This document shows, piece after piece, positions 44,130 through 54,550 of a stretch of DNA of 64,000 nucleotides. Origin of the DNA: Branchiostoma floridae. Lineage: Eukaryota > Chordata > Leptocardii > Amphioxiformes > Branchiostomatidae. The position numbers and the translations under genes are program-made. The notes beneath the pieces were generated by a model, which saw nothing but the letters and a program-made list of their open reading frames with translations, searched no databases and was not told where the DNA came from. Location of the stretch: assembly GCF_000003815.2 (NCBI RefSeq), contig NC_049991.1, positions 4,706,033 to 4,770,032 on the forward strand. The letters run 5' to 3'. Each line of letters starts with the position of its first letter. Position 1 is the first letter of the stretch.

Positions 44130-45400
44130 TCCGGTAACAGTTTTACAAAAATGCGCATGCCTTTTGTTCTCGTACAGATGAGCTGGATTGTCCAAAGATG
44201 ACAAACATAACATTATGATGAAAGATAATATCGGGCGTAGCCTGGCCTCCGTGAATTTGTACGCCATTGGGGTCGTTTTGTTTGCACTTATCATCAGGTT
44301 GAGCGCCTGAAACCTTAGCTCGAGCCAATGCGCCTTTCGTTCGATGCCTCCTTTGGTGCTGCACGTTAACGCCACATCGTCTGCGAAGTCGAGATGTGAG
44401 AGCGGTAACGTAGTCCTCGTCAGCCTGATGCCATCTTGTGCAATGTGGGAAGTTGCTATCCCTCGCATTGCTATATCCAACACCAGCGCAAATACCAGGG
44501 AAGTCAGCGGGTCGCCCTGCGGTAGCCCTACCATTCGGTCCAGGGACTGGTTCCCTCTATTCTCCTCCCGCGTCGTGCGGAGATGAATCTTGCCCTTCCG
44601 GGCTCGTTCCGAGAGCACCTTGACTGTAATTGCCGCTAGACCGTAGACTTGTAGGCAACCTTCGAGTGTCTTCTGGTTGAGCGAACCGAACGCTTTTTTC
44701 AAGTCCAGAAAGAGGATGTATTTTTTCTTCTTTCTTTTCCCTTGCATGCTGTAAGGCCACTTCTAGCGTAAAGAGAAGCGTGGCAATGTCTCAACCGGGT
44801 TTGAATGCCTGCTGCCACGGAGGCAGCATGGTGTTGCGTATGAGCCATTTCATCCAGTAGTCTTGGATGATATGCGCCAGTACTTTCCATACGACTTCTT
44901 GTAACTCGACCGGTCTCCAGCTCAACATATACTCTTCTGGCTTCCTTTGTACAAGAGTGAAATCTCCCATGAGAGTCCCCCATGCCCTCCAGCAACACAC
45001 AGTTGGCTAGCGCTTCATTGTACATTTCCGCCAACTTCTCAAACATCGCCTTTCCTCCACGTAGGTGGTCTGCATCTGAGATCTTTGTCGTTCCGGGCGC
45101 CGTTTCTTTCTTCGCTGGCTCTCTTATCGCCGCTTCCACCATATTCGCAGTTATCTTCAGGTCGGGCTGGAGATGATTGTAGGGGTTAAACAGCCTGTGT
45201 GCCGTCCTCAACAAATCATCAAATTTCCTCTTCCCCCGTGGGGTCACCGTCGATGGCACGTTGTACTTTGCGGCGAATTTCTTGCGTCGGGTGTTAGGTG
45301 TGCCCAGGCTGGTGAAGGTCGCGTCGACCGTCGGTGGCATGTTGTACTTTCTCGATTTCCCTCGCTTTCAACTGCTTGCCATTTCCACCGTTTTCCGAGT
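44130..45400 (-). pseudogene. RLE-class (R2/NeSL/HERO-like) LINE, copy D
   Basis: Reading leftwards: VDATFTSLGTPNTRRKKFAA, KRKFDDLLRTAHRLFNPYNH and FEKLAEMYNEALANC (frame 45340-44699), then after a frameshift ILFLDLKKAFGSL, GRNQSLDRM-like text, VGLPQGDPLTSLVFALVLDI and SHLDFADDVALTC (frame 44747-44124). Motifs A, B and C are all present with both catalytic Asp of FADD, the best-preserved palm in this family here. A frameshift near 44700-44790 and a truncated 3' end (before the thumb and endonuclease) make it non-functional. Confidence 0.87.
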
Positions 45401-45540
45401 CCGTCTCCTTAGTGGAGCTTTGTACCTCGTCTCTTTCCTATTAGTCAGGTCCTATATCCTGTAGCACCCCAGAACCGGCATGGCCATAGAGGGAGTAATG
45501 GTTAGCAACCGCTCATCCTATATTATCTAATATATTATTT

Positions 45541-45710
45541 GAAAATGATAATAATTGAAAAAAACGTCCCTAATACGTACTACGCTTACATCTAATGGCC
45601 TACATATATCATGTATCATTAGAAAATGATTATGATTAAAAAAGATAAAAAGGTTCCTAAATAATAATACGTACCACGCTTGCATATAGTGACCTTGCAG
45701 TGGGATGTTT
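45541..45710. repeat. 85-bp imperfect tandem duplication
   Basis: GAAAATGATAATAATTGAAA ... ACGTACTACGCTTACATCTA is repeated as GAAAATGATTATGATTAAAA ... ACGTACCACGCTTGCATATA. It lies between LINE copies D and E. Confidence 0.7.
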
Positions 45711-45844
45711 TTTTTTTTTTCCTGGCTTTCAGTCGAGGTTGTTTCTTCCAATTAACATCCAGTCTATTTGTTTTTTCTCTTCCTTTTCTGCCAGCTTCCT
45801 TTCAGTCTCGGCTTGTTTGCGGCCTCTTTACGTCTCTTAATGTC

Positions 45845-46700
45845 TCAGCCGGGTCTGAATGCATGGTGTTGCGTATGAGCCATTTCATCCATAGTCTTGG
45901 ATGATATACGCCAATACTTCCCATATGACTTCTTGCAACTCAATCTCCAGCTCGACATATTGTCTACTGGCTTCATTTTTCCTTTGTACAAGGGTGCAAT
46001 CTCAGATTCCCCGTGCCCTCCGGCAACACACAGTCGGCTAGCGCTTCATTGTACATTTCCGCCAACTTCTCAAACATCTCTTTATCTCCTCGTAGGAGGT
46101 CTGCATCTGACGTCTTTGTCGGTTCCGTCGCCGTTTCTTTCTTCGCCTGCTCTCTTATCGCCGCTTCCACCATAGCCACAGTTATCTCTAGGTCAGGCTG
46201 GAGATGACTGTAGGGGTTGAACAGCCTGTGTGCCATCCTCAACATATCATCAAATCCCCTCTTCCTCCGCGAGGTCGCCGTCGGTGACACGTTGTACTTT
46301 GCGGTGAATTTCTTGCGTCGGGTGTTAGGTGTGCGCAGGCTGGTGAAGGTTGCGTCGACCTTATCCTTGAGACTGCCCACTACCTTTATCCTTTTGGCCC
46401 TATACTGTGCTGCTGTCGACGGTTTGGCAGCGCGATCAAGTTCTCAGAGCCTGATGCGTAACCTTTTCTGACTCTGCTTCAGGAGCTGACTCATTCTGTC
46501 TGTGTTCAGCTCGAGATTCGAGTCTCGCTTTTTGCGTCATTGGGTCTCGGTTTCTTTGCGTACAAACTTGTACTCCTTTCTCTCGGCCTTTCTTTTGCTT
46601 TCGGTTAGACAACCCGGTGATGATGTTCCCTGCAATCAGATCTTATCTACCAGTTTCCGTCTGTGCGCTCGACGTTTGTCTCCCGACGTTTGTCTCTTCT
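45845..46700 (-). pseudogene. RLE-class LINE, 5' part, copy E
   Basis: The 46380-45973 frame reads SLKDKVDATFTSLRTPNTRR, RRKRGFDDMLRMAHRLFNPY and MFEKLAEMYNEALADCVLPE, almost parallel to copy D. DNA at 45845-45970 matches D at 44790-44960. Upstream (to about 46700) the minus strand is basic and Gln/Glu-rich, likely the N-terminal region. It ends before the RT palm. Confidence 0.82.
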
Positions 46701-47588
46701 TATTTTCGTTTCTTTAGGGTTACAGTAGCATACACACTCCAAGGCCAGCTTCACTCATTTGCAAGCTTTTTTGATACTATCTGCTACTGTAGGATCTGCT
46801 TGGAGATTATCCTCTATAAATTTGAGCTGAAAATGACTGTAGAGTTGATGCTTGATGAGAATAATGTCTATAGTGCAATGCTTTAAAAAAAAAACGATTG
46901 TTTAAACCACCTCTCCAAGAGGACGTCATCGATGAATCCCGAGTCGGAGTAAGCTTATAATACATTAGCTGGTAATCATCTGTGCATTCCCCCGGAAAAT
47001 TTTTGTAAATGTTCATGGGAGGCACCGTTTACCCTACTGTGATGTGCACATAAATGCGAGGACGTGATCACAGACTCAAGACGGTGATCTCTTACTTACG
47101 TAAGGAACGATCAACTTTGACACGTTTGCTGGCAAGTCGATGACCGTTTTATCCGCGTTGTAAATGATTATTTTATTGTTTTATTAAGTCCTTTAGCTGT
47201 CACATGTAACTGCGACAGCTATTCTTCCAAAAATAACAAAATAGCACAGAAAACATGGACACTGGACACACAACATACACAAATTATAAGAACGTTCCAC
47301 AATTACAAGTACTAACAATCATCATCAAATGACATACTACAGTATATGGGTTCTGTATGCAGAAAATAAATAAAAATAATGATTAACAAAACATAATTGA
47401 TTTGAAAAAACTAAATATGCAGATGGAAGTGAGTACAAAATAAAGTAGTCGTAATAGTAAGGAATAATATAACGTTATAAACTATACATAACTGAAAATA
47501 AGTATCAATAGTAACAAAATGAGCCGTAACTAATGTATTTACAAAAAGAACAGAATAATGCTACTAAGTGAAATGCATGTAATGGAAA
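46701..47588. other. no gene recognised
   Basis: AT-rich. AGCTGTC and GACAGCT (47194-47221) could form a small hairpin; nothing else is supported. Confidence 0.4.
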
Positions 47589-48046
47589 TCAAAGCATCGG
47601 GTTATCTTTGTCTTGGACCATAAATATACTAAAATATTCAAACTTCCAACTTCTAATAGTCATACTCGAAACAGGAATCCCTTTTTTGACTCGGCGACGC
47701 TTTGAGCCGTCCCGCTGGCATTCCACGCTCTGCTCTTTTTCTTCCACATAATGCGCATCCATTTTCTTGTCTTCCTCCCCTTTTTTCAACTCCTTCTCGT
47801 TCTCTTCATCTCCATTTCTCTCTTTCTCTTCTTGTCTTCTCTCTGTTTTGCATTGGCTTCTTTTTGCAGTCGCGTTGCTTCTGCCTTGTTCTTTCTCTCC
47901 TCAGCTTTGGCCTTGTTTGGTCTTCTCGTCTTCTTCCGTAACTCTTCCACGATATCCTCGTGATTCATAACTCGCGCTGCGTGCAACATCGCGGGAGGTT
48001 TCTCCGACTCCATAGTGACACCGAATCGTCTAAGCCACCTGTACAC
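47589..48046 (-). pseudogene. Lys/Glu-rich C-terminal tail, possibly of a DDE transposase
   Basis: The frame 48046-47786 reads KPPAMLHAARVMNHEDIVEE then a long Lys-Glu-Arg stretch; a second frame (47789-47589) continues as KKGEEDKKMDAHYVEEKEQS. The hydrophobic lead followed by a charged coil resembles C-terminal tails of pogo/Tigger-type transposases, but no catalytic domain is nearby. This identity is a guess. Confidence 0.3.
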
Positions 48047-48942
48047 ATTGCAGAGATTAAAAAAAAACAGTTATTCTGTCAGTCGTGATCTTGACGGTAC
48101 TGTAGATTTTTGGGAAATATGACTTTTAAGTGACAAAATTCGGCCGAGCTATGCAAAGACTTTGGATAACATCGGCGAACTGGGTCTTAGGAGCCGAAAA
48201 TGCACAGCCACCCCCACCCCCAAGCATTCATCGAGTAAAGGAAATGGCCTGAGTGAGAGGGCAATCCTAGCAGATTATTCCATTTGTGAAAACAACTTGG
48301 CATGGAATAAAACAAAATGTATGACGTTACCAGGACGGGGTTTTACCCAGCATCCGCCCTTTGACAGAATTTTGCAGTTGAGGATGGACAAAAATCTTGC
48401 CCATTCCGTCCTCTATGACGGACAAAAATTGGCATATGATGACATATATTATTTGCAAAGATCTCCAGAAATTTAGATGAACCAAGCTAAGTGAACAATT
48501 TGCTGGATTTTATATAGCACAGCACTGAAAGGTAAAAAGTTTGAACTCACATTTCTGGTGTTGTGGTTTGGGCTGTGAGCTGAGTAGTCTGAGCCGGAGG
48601 CCATCCTTCAGAGTGAGCTGTGTGGGGAGGTCTTCCTGGCTCTACCGTTGGGCATGGAACGGATCCGGACTTACGGGAACTGTCATAGAAGGTGTCAAAC
48701 CAATACTGCATTCATGTTCTTGATTAGACTACCGCCGCAATGTGTTGTGCCACGTATGTGTTGGGTTATTGTTTAAATGGCAAGAGTGACTGGTATAGCT
48801 CTTTTGTTGGGGTGTGGGTGGCCTTGAAAAAGACTAAGGTTATAGGTTTTTTGCGTTTCGTCGCCCTCTAGCGACATAAATAATACTATGTAGTGAGGTT
48901 AAAGCATAATGTACACTCAAATGTAAGACACGTGACAACTTA
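48047..48942. other. no gene recognised
   Basis: The frame at 48162-48476 has no motif. Text near 48553-48580 (TCTGGTGTTGTGGTTTGGGC) resembles the A-box side of the tRNA-like unit at 50.25 kb. Confidence 0.4.
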
Positions 48943-48944
48943 GC

Positions 48945-49012
48945 TCAATCGATAAAGTCATACTCCTTCAGATCCGAAAGTCCCTGGTTCGAAACCGAGA
49001 GTGGATTTTTTT
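48945..49012 (+). ncRNA. tRNA-like pseudogene or SINE head
   Basis: ACTTAGCTCAATCGATAAAG resembles the D-arm/A box and GGTTCGAAACC matches the B box, about 35 bases apart. A run of ten or more T follows at once and could end Pol III transcription. The T-stem and acceptor pairing are poor, so a working tRNA is unlikely. Confidence 0.4.
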
Positions 49013-50248
49013 TTTAAATATTGAAGATAATATATAAATATTCTATTTATTTATTGATATTATATTTTTATGTATCATTTTTTTTTTTTATTTTAGTATT
49101 CATTTCATGTATGCAAGGCCTTTGTCTTATGAACAGGATTTCATAGATTCCAAACCCGGCATTCGAATTTTTCTGTTCATGGTAATGGAAAATACCGTAC
49201 AGCGGCTCCTATGCGCGGTAAGATGATTCTCACAAAACACTCGCCACTAAACTACTATTCATGATGTAAACAGAGGCTCTTGATGTTGTTTGCATGAAAC
49301 TCCATCAAAAACAGCGATCCTTTCTTACAGTAGCAAATGCTTCATTGTTCAGTATCGACTTCATTCAGAAGTTTTCAGACAACACGGATGTGGAAAGTCA
49401 CACCGCTCGACACAAAAGTATGGAAATTTTCATGAATATTAGCAAAATTATCCAGGAAAACAAGGAAGAAATGTTGTAAATGCGGAAACCAGTATAATAG
49501 AGATGAGGTAGCTGTTAATTCGTTTGGATATTTGTTTGACATTTGGTAGTCAATTTAGATAGAATCTTGTCACAGTGCTGATGGTGCTTTTTCAAGTGTA
49601 CATAAGTACCTGAGTATATTGATAGATTTTATAATGAACTTATTGTACATTTAAAATAAAGTTGTAAGCCAAGACCAGCTATTAAACAGTACTCCTTTCC
49701 AAAATAACAATTTTTCTTATAGACGCAACAGCCCTTGAGTGACTTTTTCTAACAGATTTTACTTCAAGAAAAAGACAGTTCACACTCATAAACGTAGACG
49801 AAACGCCAGCTTTTTTTAAAAGCACTTGTTTTAATACAGCCCACCAAAGTCTCAAACTAATCTGTGAGACTGAAATGTAGAAAGTAAAAACTCGTAATGT
49901 ACGCAACCCTTCTATTTTAATCTGAAACCAGATAGTTCTAAATTTCTGATGTTTTTTCTCTTTGCCTTGGGTCATTTTGCAGAATTGAATTTGTAAAAAA
50001 AAACTAAAAGTTCCCCCTGAAAGTTGCATATTGCGAATTTAAAAAAAACTCTCAGAAAATAAGAAAACTGTGCATAATTTTGCATCTTCCCTAGAACTGT
50101 AGCATCAGCTTGCTCTTATTTGAGTTTCTTTTCTCAATACTCTGTGCAATCACCTCAAATAAAGTAGTAAACATGCAACTTTGGGATCTTAAATTTGTAA
50201 CTCAGAGGGGTTCAAGCGCCGCCAATCTGACCATGCCAACAGGTCCGA
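49013..50248. other. no gene recognised
   Basis: AT-rich, with one 61-codon frame at 49294-49479 lacking motifs. Confidence 0.45.
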
Positions 50249-50310
50249 CCCTTTTGGTGTAGTGGTTGGGTTTGTGAGCTGGCGGCGCGGTTTGAATCCC
50301 GGGAGCCAGG
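50249..50310 (+). ncRNA. tRNA-like sequence (degenerate)
   Basis: TTTGGTGTAGTGGTTGGG is A-box-like and GCGGTTTGAATCCCGGGAGC contains a B box with one change (TTTGA for TTCGA). The middle is too short for a normal cloverleaf. Probably a decayed tRNA or a SINE head. Confidence 0.4.
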
Positions 50311-51242
50311 AGACTGTTTCTACTCGCCTCATACAAGTTTTGAATTTTCAAAAATGTTTGAAAATAAGCGGGATCGAAATATACCTGCTGGTAGTATATT
50401 AGAGTACAAGGAATTAGCACTATAATAGGTTGATCCTGATTATACCTTTCACCAACACCAATGAAAGTGGGACCAATAAATTTGGCGTCAAGTGATCATT
50501 TCTTTAGTATTACTTTACCTAAGGGGATTGTATAATGATTTTGTATAACAAATAGAATAGTTGACACAACACCGCAATCTACGACCTTGTGCAGACGGCA
50601 ACTAGGAGTGCACCATAGCTACGGACAACAAAGCTGCATCCGGGTTGAAAGAATATACGTCTTTTAAAGAACAAAGAGACAATCATTATTCAAACCAATG
50701 TTTACATTTAAACAGCAAGCTCCAGACAATCAACACACCCAGATTGTGCAAGACTTGTCAAACCTTGTTTATCAGAGTCCGATCAGGAACAGCAACCCAT
50801 AGCTTATATCTGGGTGGCACAACGATATCAACGCGAATGGTAAGTTTTGGAAAACCTAAATGGTAATGGTAAGACATTTTAAAATATTCTATACACATGA
50901 GGGGGGAGGCTGGGATAGTAAAAAGTCATTAGGGGCATTGGTTTCCTTCGCGATGAATAAACTACGGGGCTCAAAATTCCTTTTCGCGCTTCTGTCACGA
51001 ATACCCCATGAATGTTTTTCCGTTACGGTAGGACTATCTGCAACAAGAAAACACCATTTGCCTAATTTTTGCTGTAGCCAATTTCATCAGTTACTGTACC
51101 AACTTAGCTTAATCAGCCATTGTAGTTAATATTAAGCCATACCAATAGCAGTACAAGTTTGGATTTTGACTGAAATTCGAGTTAAACTAGTAACGTTATA
51201 ACGTATCACCTAGCTTTGGCCTTTTACATCTGCCAGCATCTA
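50311..51242. other. no gene recognised
   Basis: Frames 50645-50866 and 50860-51129 have no motif. Confidence 0.45.
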
Positions 51243-53159
51243 AACTCAGCACAAAAAGTTTGGAATATTAACTTCGGTTTATCATATTTCTGTTGTTTCT
51301 GCATCAATTTCAATATTTTATATATCTATAGAAAGCTTGTTTGATTTTCTGTCCAATGGTATCAAACTCATTATCATTGTTAACTCATGGAACACGCACT
51401 AGGCCTGCTTACGCGATTGGGTCACAAAAAAAAGTGCCCAAACTTCCCCGCTTTTGTTCAACACTGTACCACCCGGTTGTTAAGGCCGTGGGTGACAATG
51501 ACTCAATCAATCAATCCTTTTTAACGTAACTTTTGGTATACAAAACATACATGTCTATTTTTAGCTTATCTGAGTAGAGTATTTCATGATTGTGAATTCA
51601 TGGAACGAGCACCGGGCCTGCTTACGTACAAGGGTCACAAAAAATAAAGTGCCGAAATTACCCTACTAAAGTCAAACACTTAATTCAGCTCATTTTCTTC
51701 CATTGGCATTGATTGTGAATTTTCGAAGGCAAGTTGAATAAACAGGACATATCAATCAAAGCCACCGTTACTCTTTATTCAAGCAAACATTTTGAACCAA
51801 GGGGTGTTCCATCGACTGCTAGCCATAACGGTGCACACACCAATTCTTCCGCGACAGGGGTCCGAGATAGTGCGCGACAAAAATGTGACGAAAGGGTCTC
51901 GAGGGTCCATGTTTGAGTTCAAATTTCTCATAATCTGCTGCGAAGTGGCATTTAATACTGGCATGGCTAAAAAGCGTAAGAAGTGATGTGTTTTTGGTGC
52001 AAATTGGGTTTGGGCCCGAGGGTCACTTCCTTGTATTTCTACGCGTTGGAAGTGATTCGCCGTTGACCCAGATTTCCCGTCCGTATGCGGTCTGTGAGCC
52101 TTGTTGGTATGCCTCGCGCGACGGGTTATTGTAAAAATCTCAGTGTTACGATTTTCTTTATTTTTTGCCTGATTAATCTTAGGTGTATTCTCTTTCCGAC
52201 AATATCAGTCATTTTCATGACTAAACTATAGGTGATGGGTTTATTTCCACGTCAAAATTCCCCTTTTTGTGCATACTTTTTTGCGTGAAAAAAACTTTTC
52301 TCCCCCCAAAATTATGAAAAGTAGTGAGAGTGAAGAAACTGATACCCAGCTGTTCTTAAAGCTGGAGTGATACCCGTCATTCCCATATACGGCTTTTCTG
52401 CTTTAGATCTATTTTCTAGAAGAGACGGCCTCTCGACCTGGGGGTGCGCAGCCTCGATTTGAGACCCCAAATAAACTGGGGTGTGCACCGATAAGCCGTA
52501 GGAAGGTTATTCCATCCTAAGACTGTACTCCAGCATCCTGGAGGTAGTCTGCAATGGTCCTTGCTCTGTGTGGACTGTTGTTGTAACATTGCAGAATGGC
52601 ATTTGGCCCAATATTGAAGAGGTAGGATATTGCGACTGGATGGAAGATGGTGTCCCTATATCTCACCACATTGAGGTTGCCTGAAATGACGACAAGTCTT
52701 CTTTTTCCTACGGCAGTTATGCCGTCCCACACCATGACGCTGCCTCCACCACCAAACGCTGAACGTTACTCTTGCCGTGTCTGCGTGCGGTTCTCCACAC
52801 CATCCAACTGCCGAAAAGGCAGATATACTCTACCCAAATGTGCTAACACAAACCTGGATGTTCTGTATGCCAAACGTGACGTAAAAAGAGGTTTGATTGA
52901 ATCACTGACACGCGCCAATACCAACGGGGTGATACAGTGTTGAACAGAAACGGGGAAATTTGGGCACATTTTTTTGTGACCCATTCACGTAAGCAGGCCT
53001 GGTGCTTGTTTCATTGAGTTTGCAATGATAACAAGTTTGATGTCATAGGAAAGAAAATCACACAAGCTTTCTATTGATATATGATACATCAAAATTTATG
53101 CAGAAATAAATGAAATCGAATATACCAAAGTTGATATTCCGAACTTTTTGTGCCGAGTT
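51243..53159 (-). mobile_element. Tc1/mariner element with long inverted repeats and TA target
   Basis: TA at 51241-51242 and 53160-53161 flanks ends reading AACTCAGCACAAAAAGTT and, mirrored, AACTCGGCACAAAAAGTT. The similarity runs inward about 330 bases on each side (51243-51575 against 52825-53159), covering CTATAGAAAGCTTG, GGCCTGCTTACG and TTCAACACTGTA blocks. Known: Tc1/mariner elements duplicate TA and may carry long inverted repeats. A second copy of the GGCCTGCTTACG-AAAAGTGCC block lies at 51602-51665, so the left arm has an internal duplication. The transposase is only partly present. Confidence 0.85.
52517..52745 (-). pseudogene. Tc1 transposase fragment, catalytic Asp lost
   Basis: Reads VMVWDGITAVGKRRLVVISG, VVRYRDTIFHPVAISYLF and YNNSPHRARTIADYLQDAGV. 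This matches the 'VMVWG-I---GK--L ... Y---IL-P ... DN--PH-A----FL' region of Tc1 transposases. The Asp of the DN-x2-PH catalytic motif is Tyr (YNNSPH), so the enzyme is dead. Upstream coding text breaks down before 52750, and the C-terminal Glu region is absent. Confidence 0.85.
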
Positions 53160-53382
53160 TATATTTGTCCCTGCAAAGGTTGTCCGAATGGTAAGTTGTA
53201 GGTACGTCTTTTGCTCGGGTCACATCAGGCTCTAGAAACTGAACATCTACGTTGTTTATCCCCACAACACAAAAACATGCAAATACTATTTTGTCTAGAT
53301 GTTTCCTTTCTAAAATATATACTTTATATGCCATAATTGAAGACGAATAAATCTTTACTTCTGGATACTTTATTTTTATACA

Positions 53383-53416
53383 GACGTTTCGGAAGGCGTC
53401 CGCCTTCCTTCCTCAG
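53383..53416 (-). ncRNA. hammerhead-ribozyme-like motif in the Penelope arm
   Basis: On the minus strand CTGAGGA is followed by a strong 7-bp hairpin (GGAAGGC, GGAC loop, GCCTTCC) and then GAAACGTC. CTGANGA, stem II and GAAA in this order are the conserved core. ACGT after GAA is self-complementary, fitting the short stem III of Penelope/retrozyme-type hammerheads, with expected cleavage after the final C. One unpaired A precedes stem II, a departure from the ideal. Weak stem I pairing (TTTTCA with TGTATAAAA) is possible. Confidence 0.6.
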
Positions 53417-53718
53417 TGAAAAGAAAATGAAGACAAACAATTTCTTGAAACAAGGAATAAATCTTATGTTCTAAATAAACAAAAAATGTAACGGCTAAGG
53501 TGTTCTAAAATAAACAACACAGGTAACTATTGAGGTGTTCTAACAATGTTCTAAACAAACAAAAAGGTAACTGACAAGGTTCTAGAATAATTCAAGCAAA
53601 GTAAAATGAACTAACAAGGAATAAGATATTAAAACATGATAAGTGTATAAATAAAACCATCAATCACTTCAATAAACTATCCCAAGTACAAGAAAGCTCA
53701 GTTCTCAATGACCCGAAT

Positions 53719-54006
53719 TGTTTAGAGACTTACATTGGTGAAACGAGTCAGCCCCTGAAGGAAAGGTACAAGCAGCATTGTAGGGGGAGTACTAGCAAGT
53801 TTTCATCGGCCATTTGGCATCATCTGAACATTCACAACGATCGTTCATTCTCCTTAGATACTACAGACATCTTAGACAGAGAATCTCGCTGGTTTGAGAG
53901 GGGGGTAAGGGAGGCAATTTATGAGCGGATTCATCGTCCTTCGCTTAACCGTAGGGGTGGGTTGAGAACTGAGCTTTCTTGTACTTGGGATAGTTTATTG
54001 AAGTGA
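53719..54006 (+). pseudogene. GIY-YIG endonuclease C-terminal part of a Penelope-like protein
   Basis: The frame reads CLETYIGETSQPLKERYKQH, FSSAIWHHLNIH, LDRESRWFERGVREAIYERI, RPSLNRRGG and ends LSCTWDSLLK at a TGA (54004). The YIG motif, the Arg of LKERYKQH, the Glu of RES-WFERG and the Asn of PSLNR are the expected active-site features. The GIY strand and everything upstream are cut off where the inverted left arm begins. The open 96-codon frame has no internal stop, so decay is slight. Confidence 0.85.
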
Positions 54007-54045
54007 TTGATGGTTTTATTTATACACTTATCATGTTTTAATATC

Positions 54046-54284
54046 NNNNNNNNNNNNNNNNNNNNNNNNNNNNNNNNNNNNNNNNNNNNNNNNNNNNNNN
54101 NNNNNNNNNNNNNNNNNNNNNNNNNNNNNNNNNNNNNNNNNNNNNNNNNNNNNNNNNNNNNNNNNNNNNNNNNNNNNNNNNNNNNNNNNNNNNNNNNNNN
54201 NNNNNNNNNNNNNNNNNNNNNNNNNNNNNNNNNNNNNNNNNNNNNNNNNNNNNNNNNNNNNNNNNNNNNNNNNNNNNNNNNNNN
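54046..54284. other. assembly gap (239 N) inside the inverted arm
   Basis: The gap replaces exactly the part of the right arm that mirrors 53386-53624. The N length preserves arm symmetry to the base. Confidence 0.97.
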
Positions 54285-54394
54285 GTCTGTATTAAAATAA
54301 AGTATCCAGAAGTAAAGATTTATTCGTCTTCAATTGTAACGATTCCTGGATGTCTAACGTTCACAAACTTATATGCCATAGTTTAATATTTCTG

Positions 54395-54550
54395 ATGCGT
54401 TTATGAAGGTTAGACATCCAGTAGTCAAATAGTCAAACACAATTCAATCTCTACAACTTTATAAAAACGGATATTTACGTCCGGACGTTTCGAGTGACAT
54501 GAAGAGTGATGGATGTCACTCGAAACGTCCGTATCCAGTTGTAGAGATAT
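54395..54550. mobile_element. second palindromic Penelope-type tail
   Basis: GGACGTTTCGAGTGACAT (54483-54500) and its perfect reverse complement (54513-54530) flank a 12-base loop. Outer parts (TCTCTACAACT and GTTGTAGAGA) are also mirrored. The minus strand ends with TACTGGATGTCTAACCTTCA (54425-54405), like the TCCTGGATGTCTAACGTTCA at 54344-54363 of the neighbouring element. Both share CGAAACGTC, so this is probably a related element in the opposite orientation. Confidence 0.6.
54499..54529 (+). ncRNA. degenerate hammerhead-like motif
   Basis: ATGAAGA, then a GAGTGA/TCACTC stem with a 6-base loop, then GAAACGTC. The first core base is A instead of C, and two core bases overlap the stem, so activity is doubtful. 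Confidence 0.35.

Larger units (their letters stand above)
53336..54368 (+). mobile_element. Penelope-like element flanked by inverted arms and a 12-bp target duplication
   Basis: TTATATGCCATA occurs at 53324-53335 and 54369-54380. Between them lies a palindromic structure: left arm 53335-53708, right arm 53962-54335. Paired positions sum to 107670 at every point I checked, on both sides of the N gap. The 253-bp centre and the inner right arm encode a GIY-YIG-type C-terminus. Visible arm sequence (about 135 bp) has one mismatch. Known: Penelope-like elements carry terminal repeats that may be inverted, a GIY-YIG endonuclease and hammerhead ribozymes. The reverse transcriptase is absent, so this is a short non-autonomous or 5'-truncated copy. 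Confidence 0.82.

Noticed and set aside
47589-48046. A firm pogo/Tigger transposase call
   Set aside because: Only a charged tail is visible; no DNA-binding or DDE domain lies upstream, so it was kept as a low-confidence guess.
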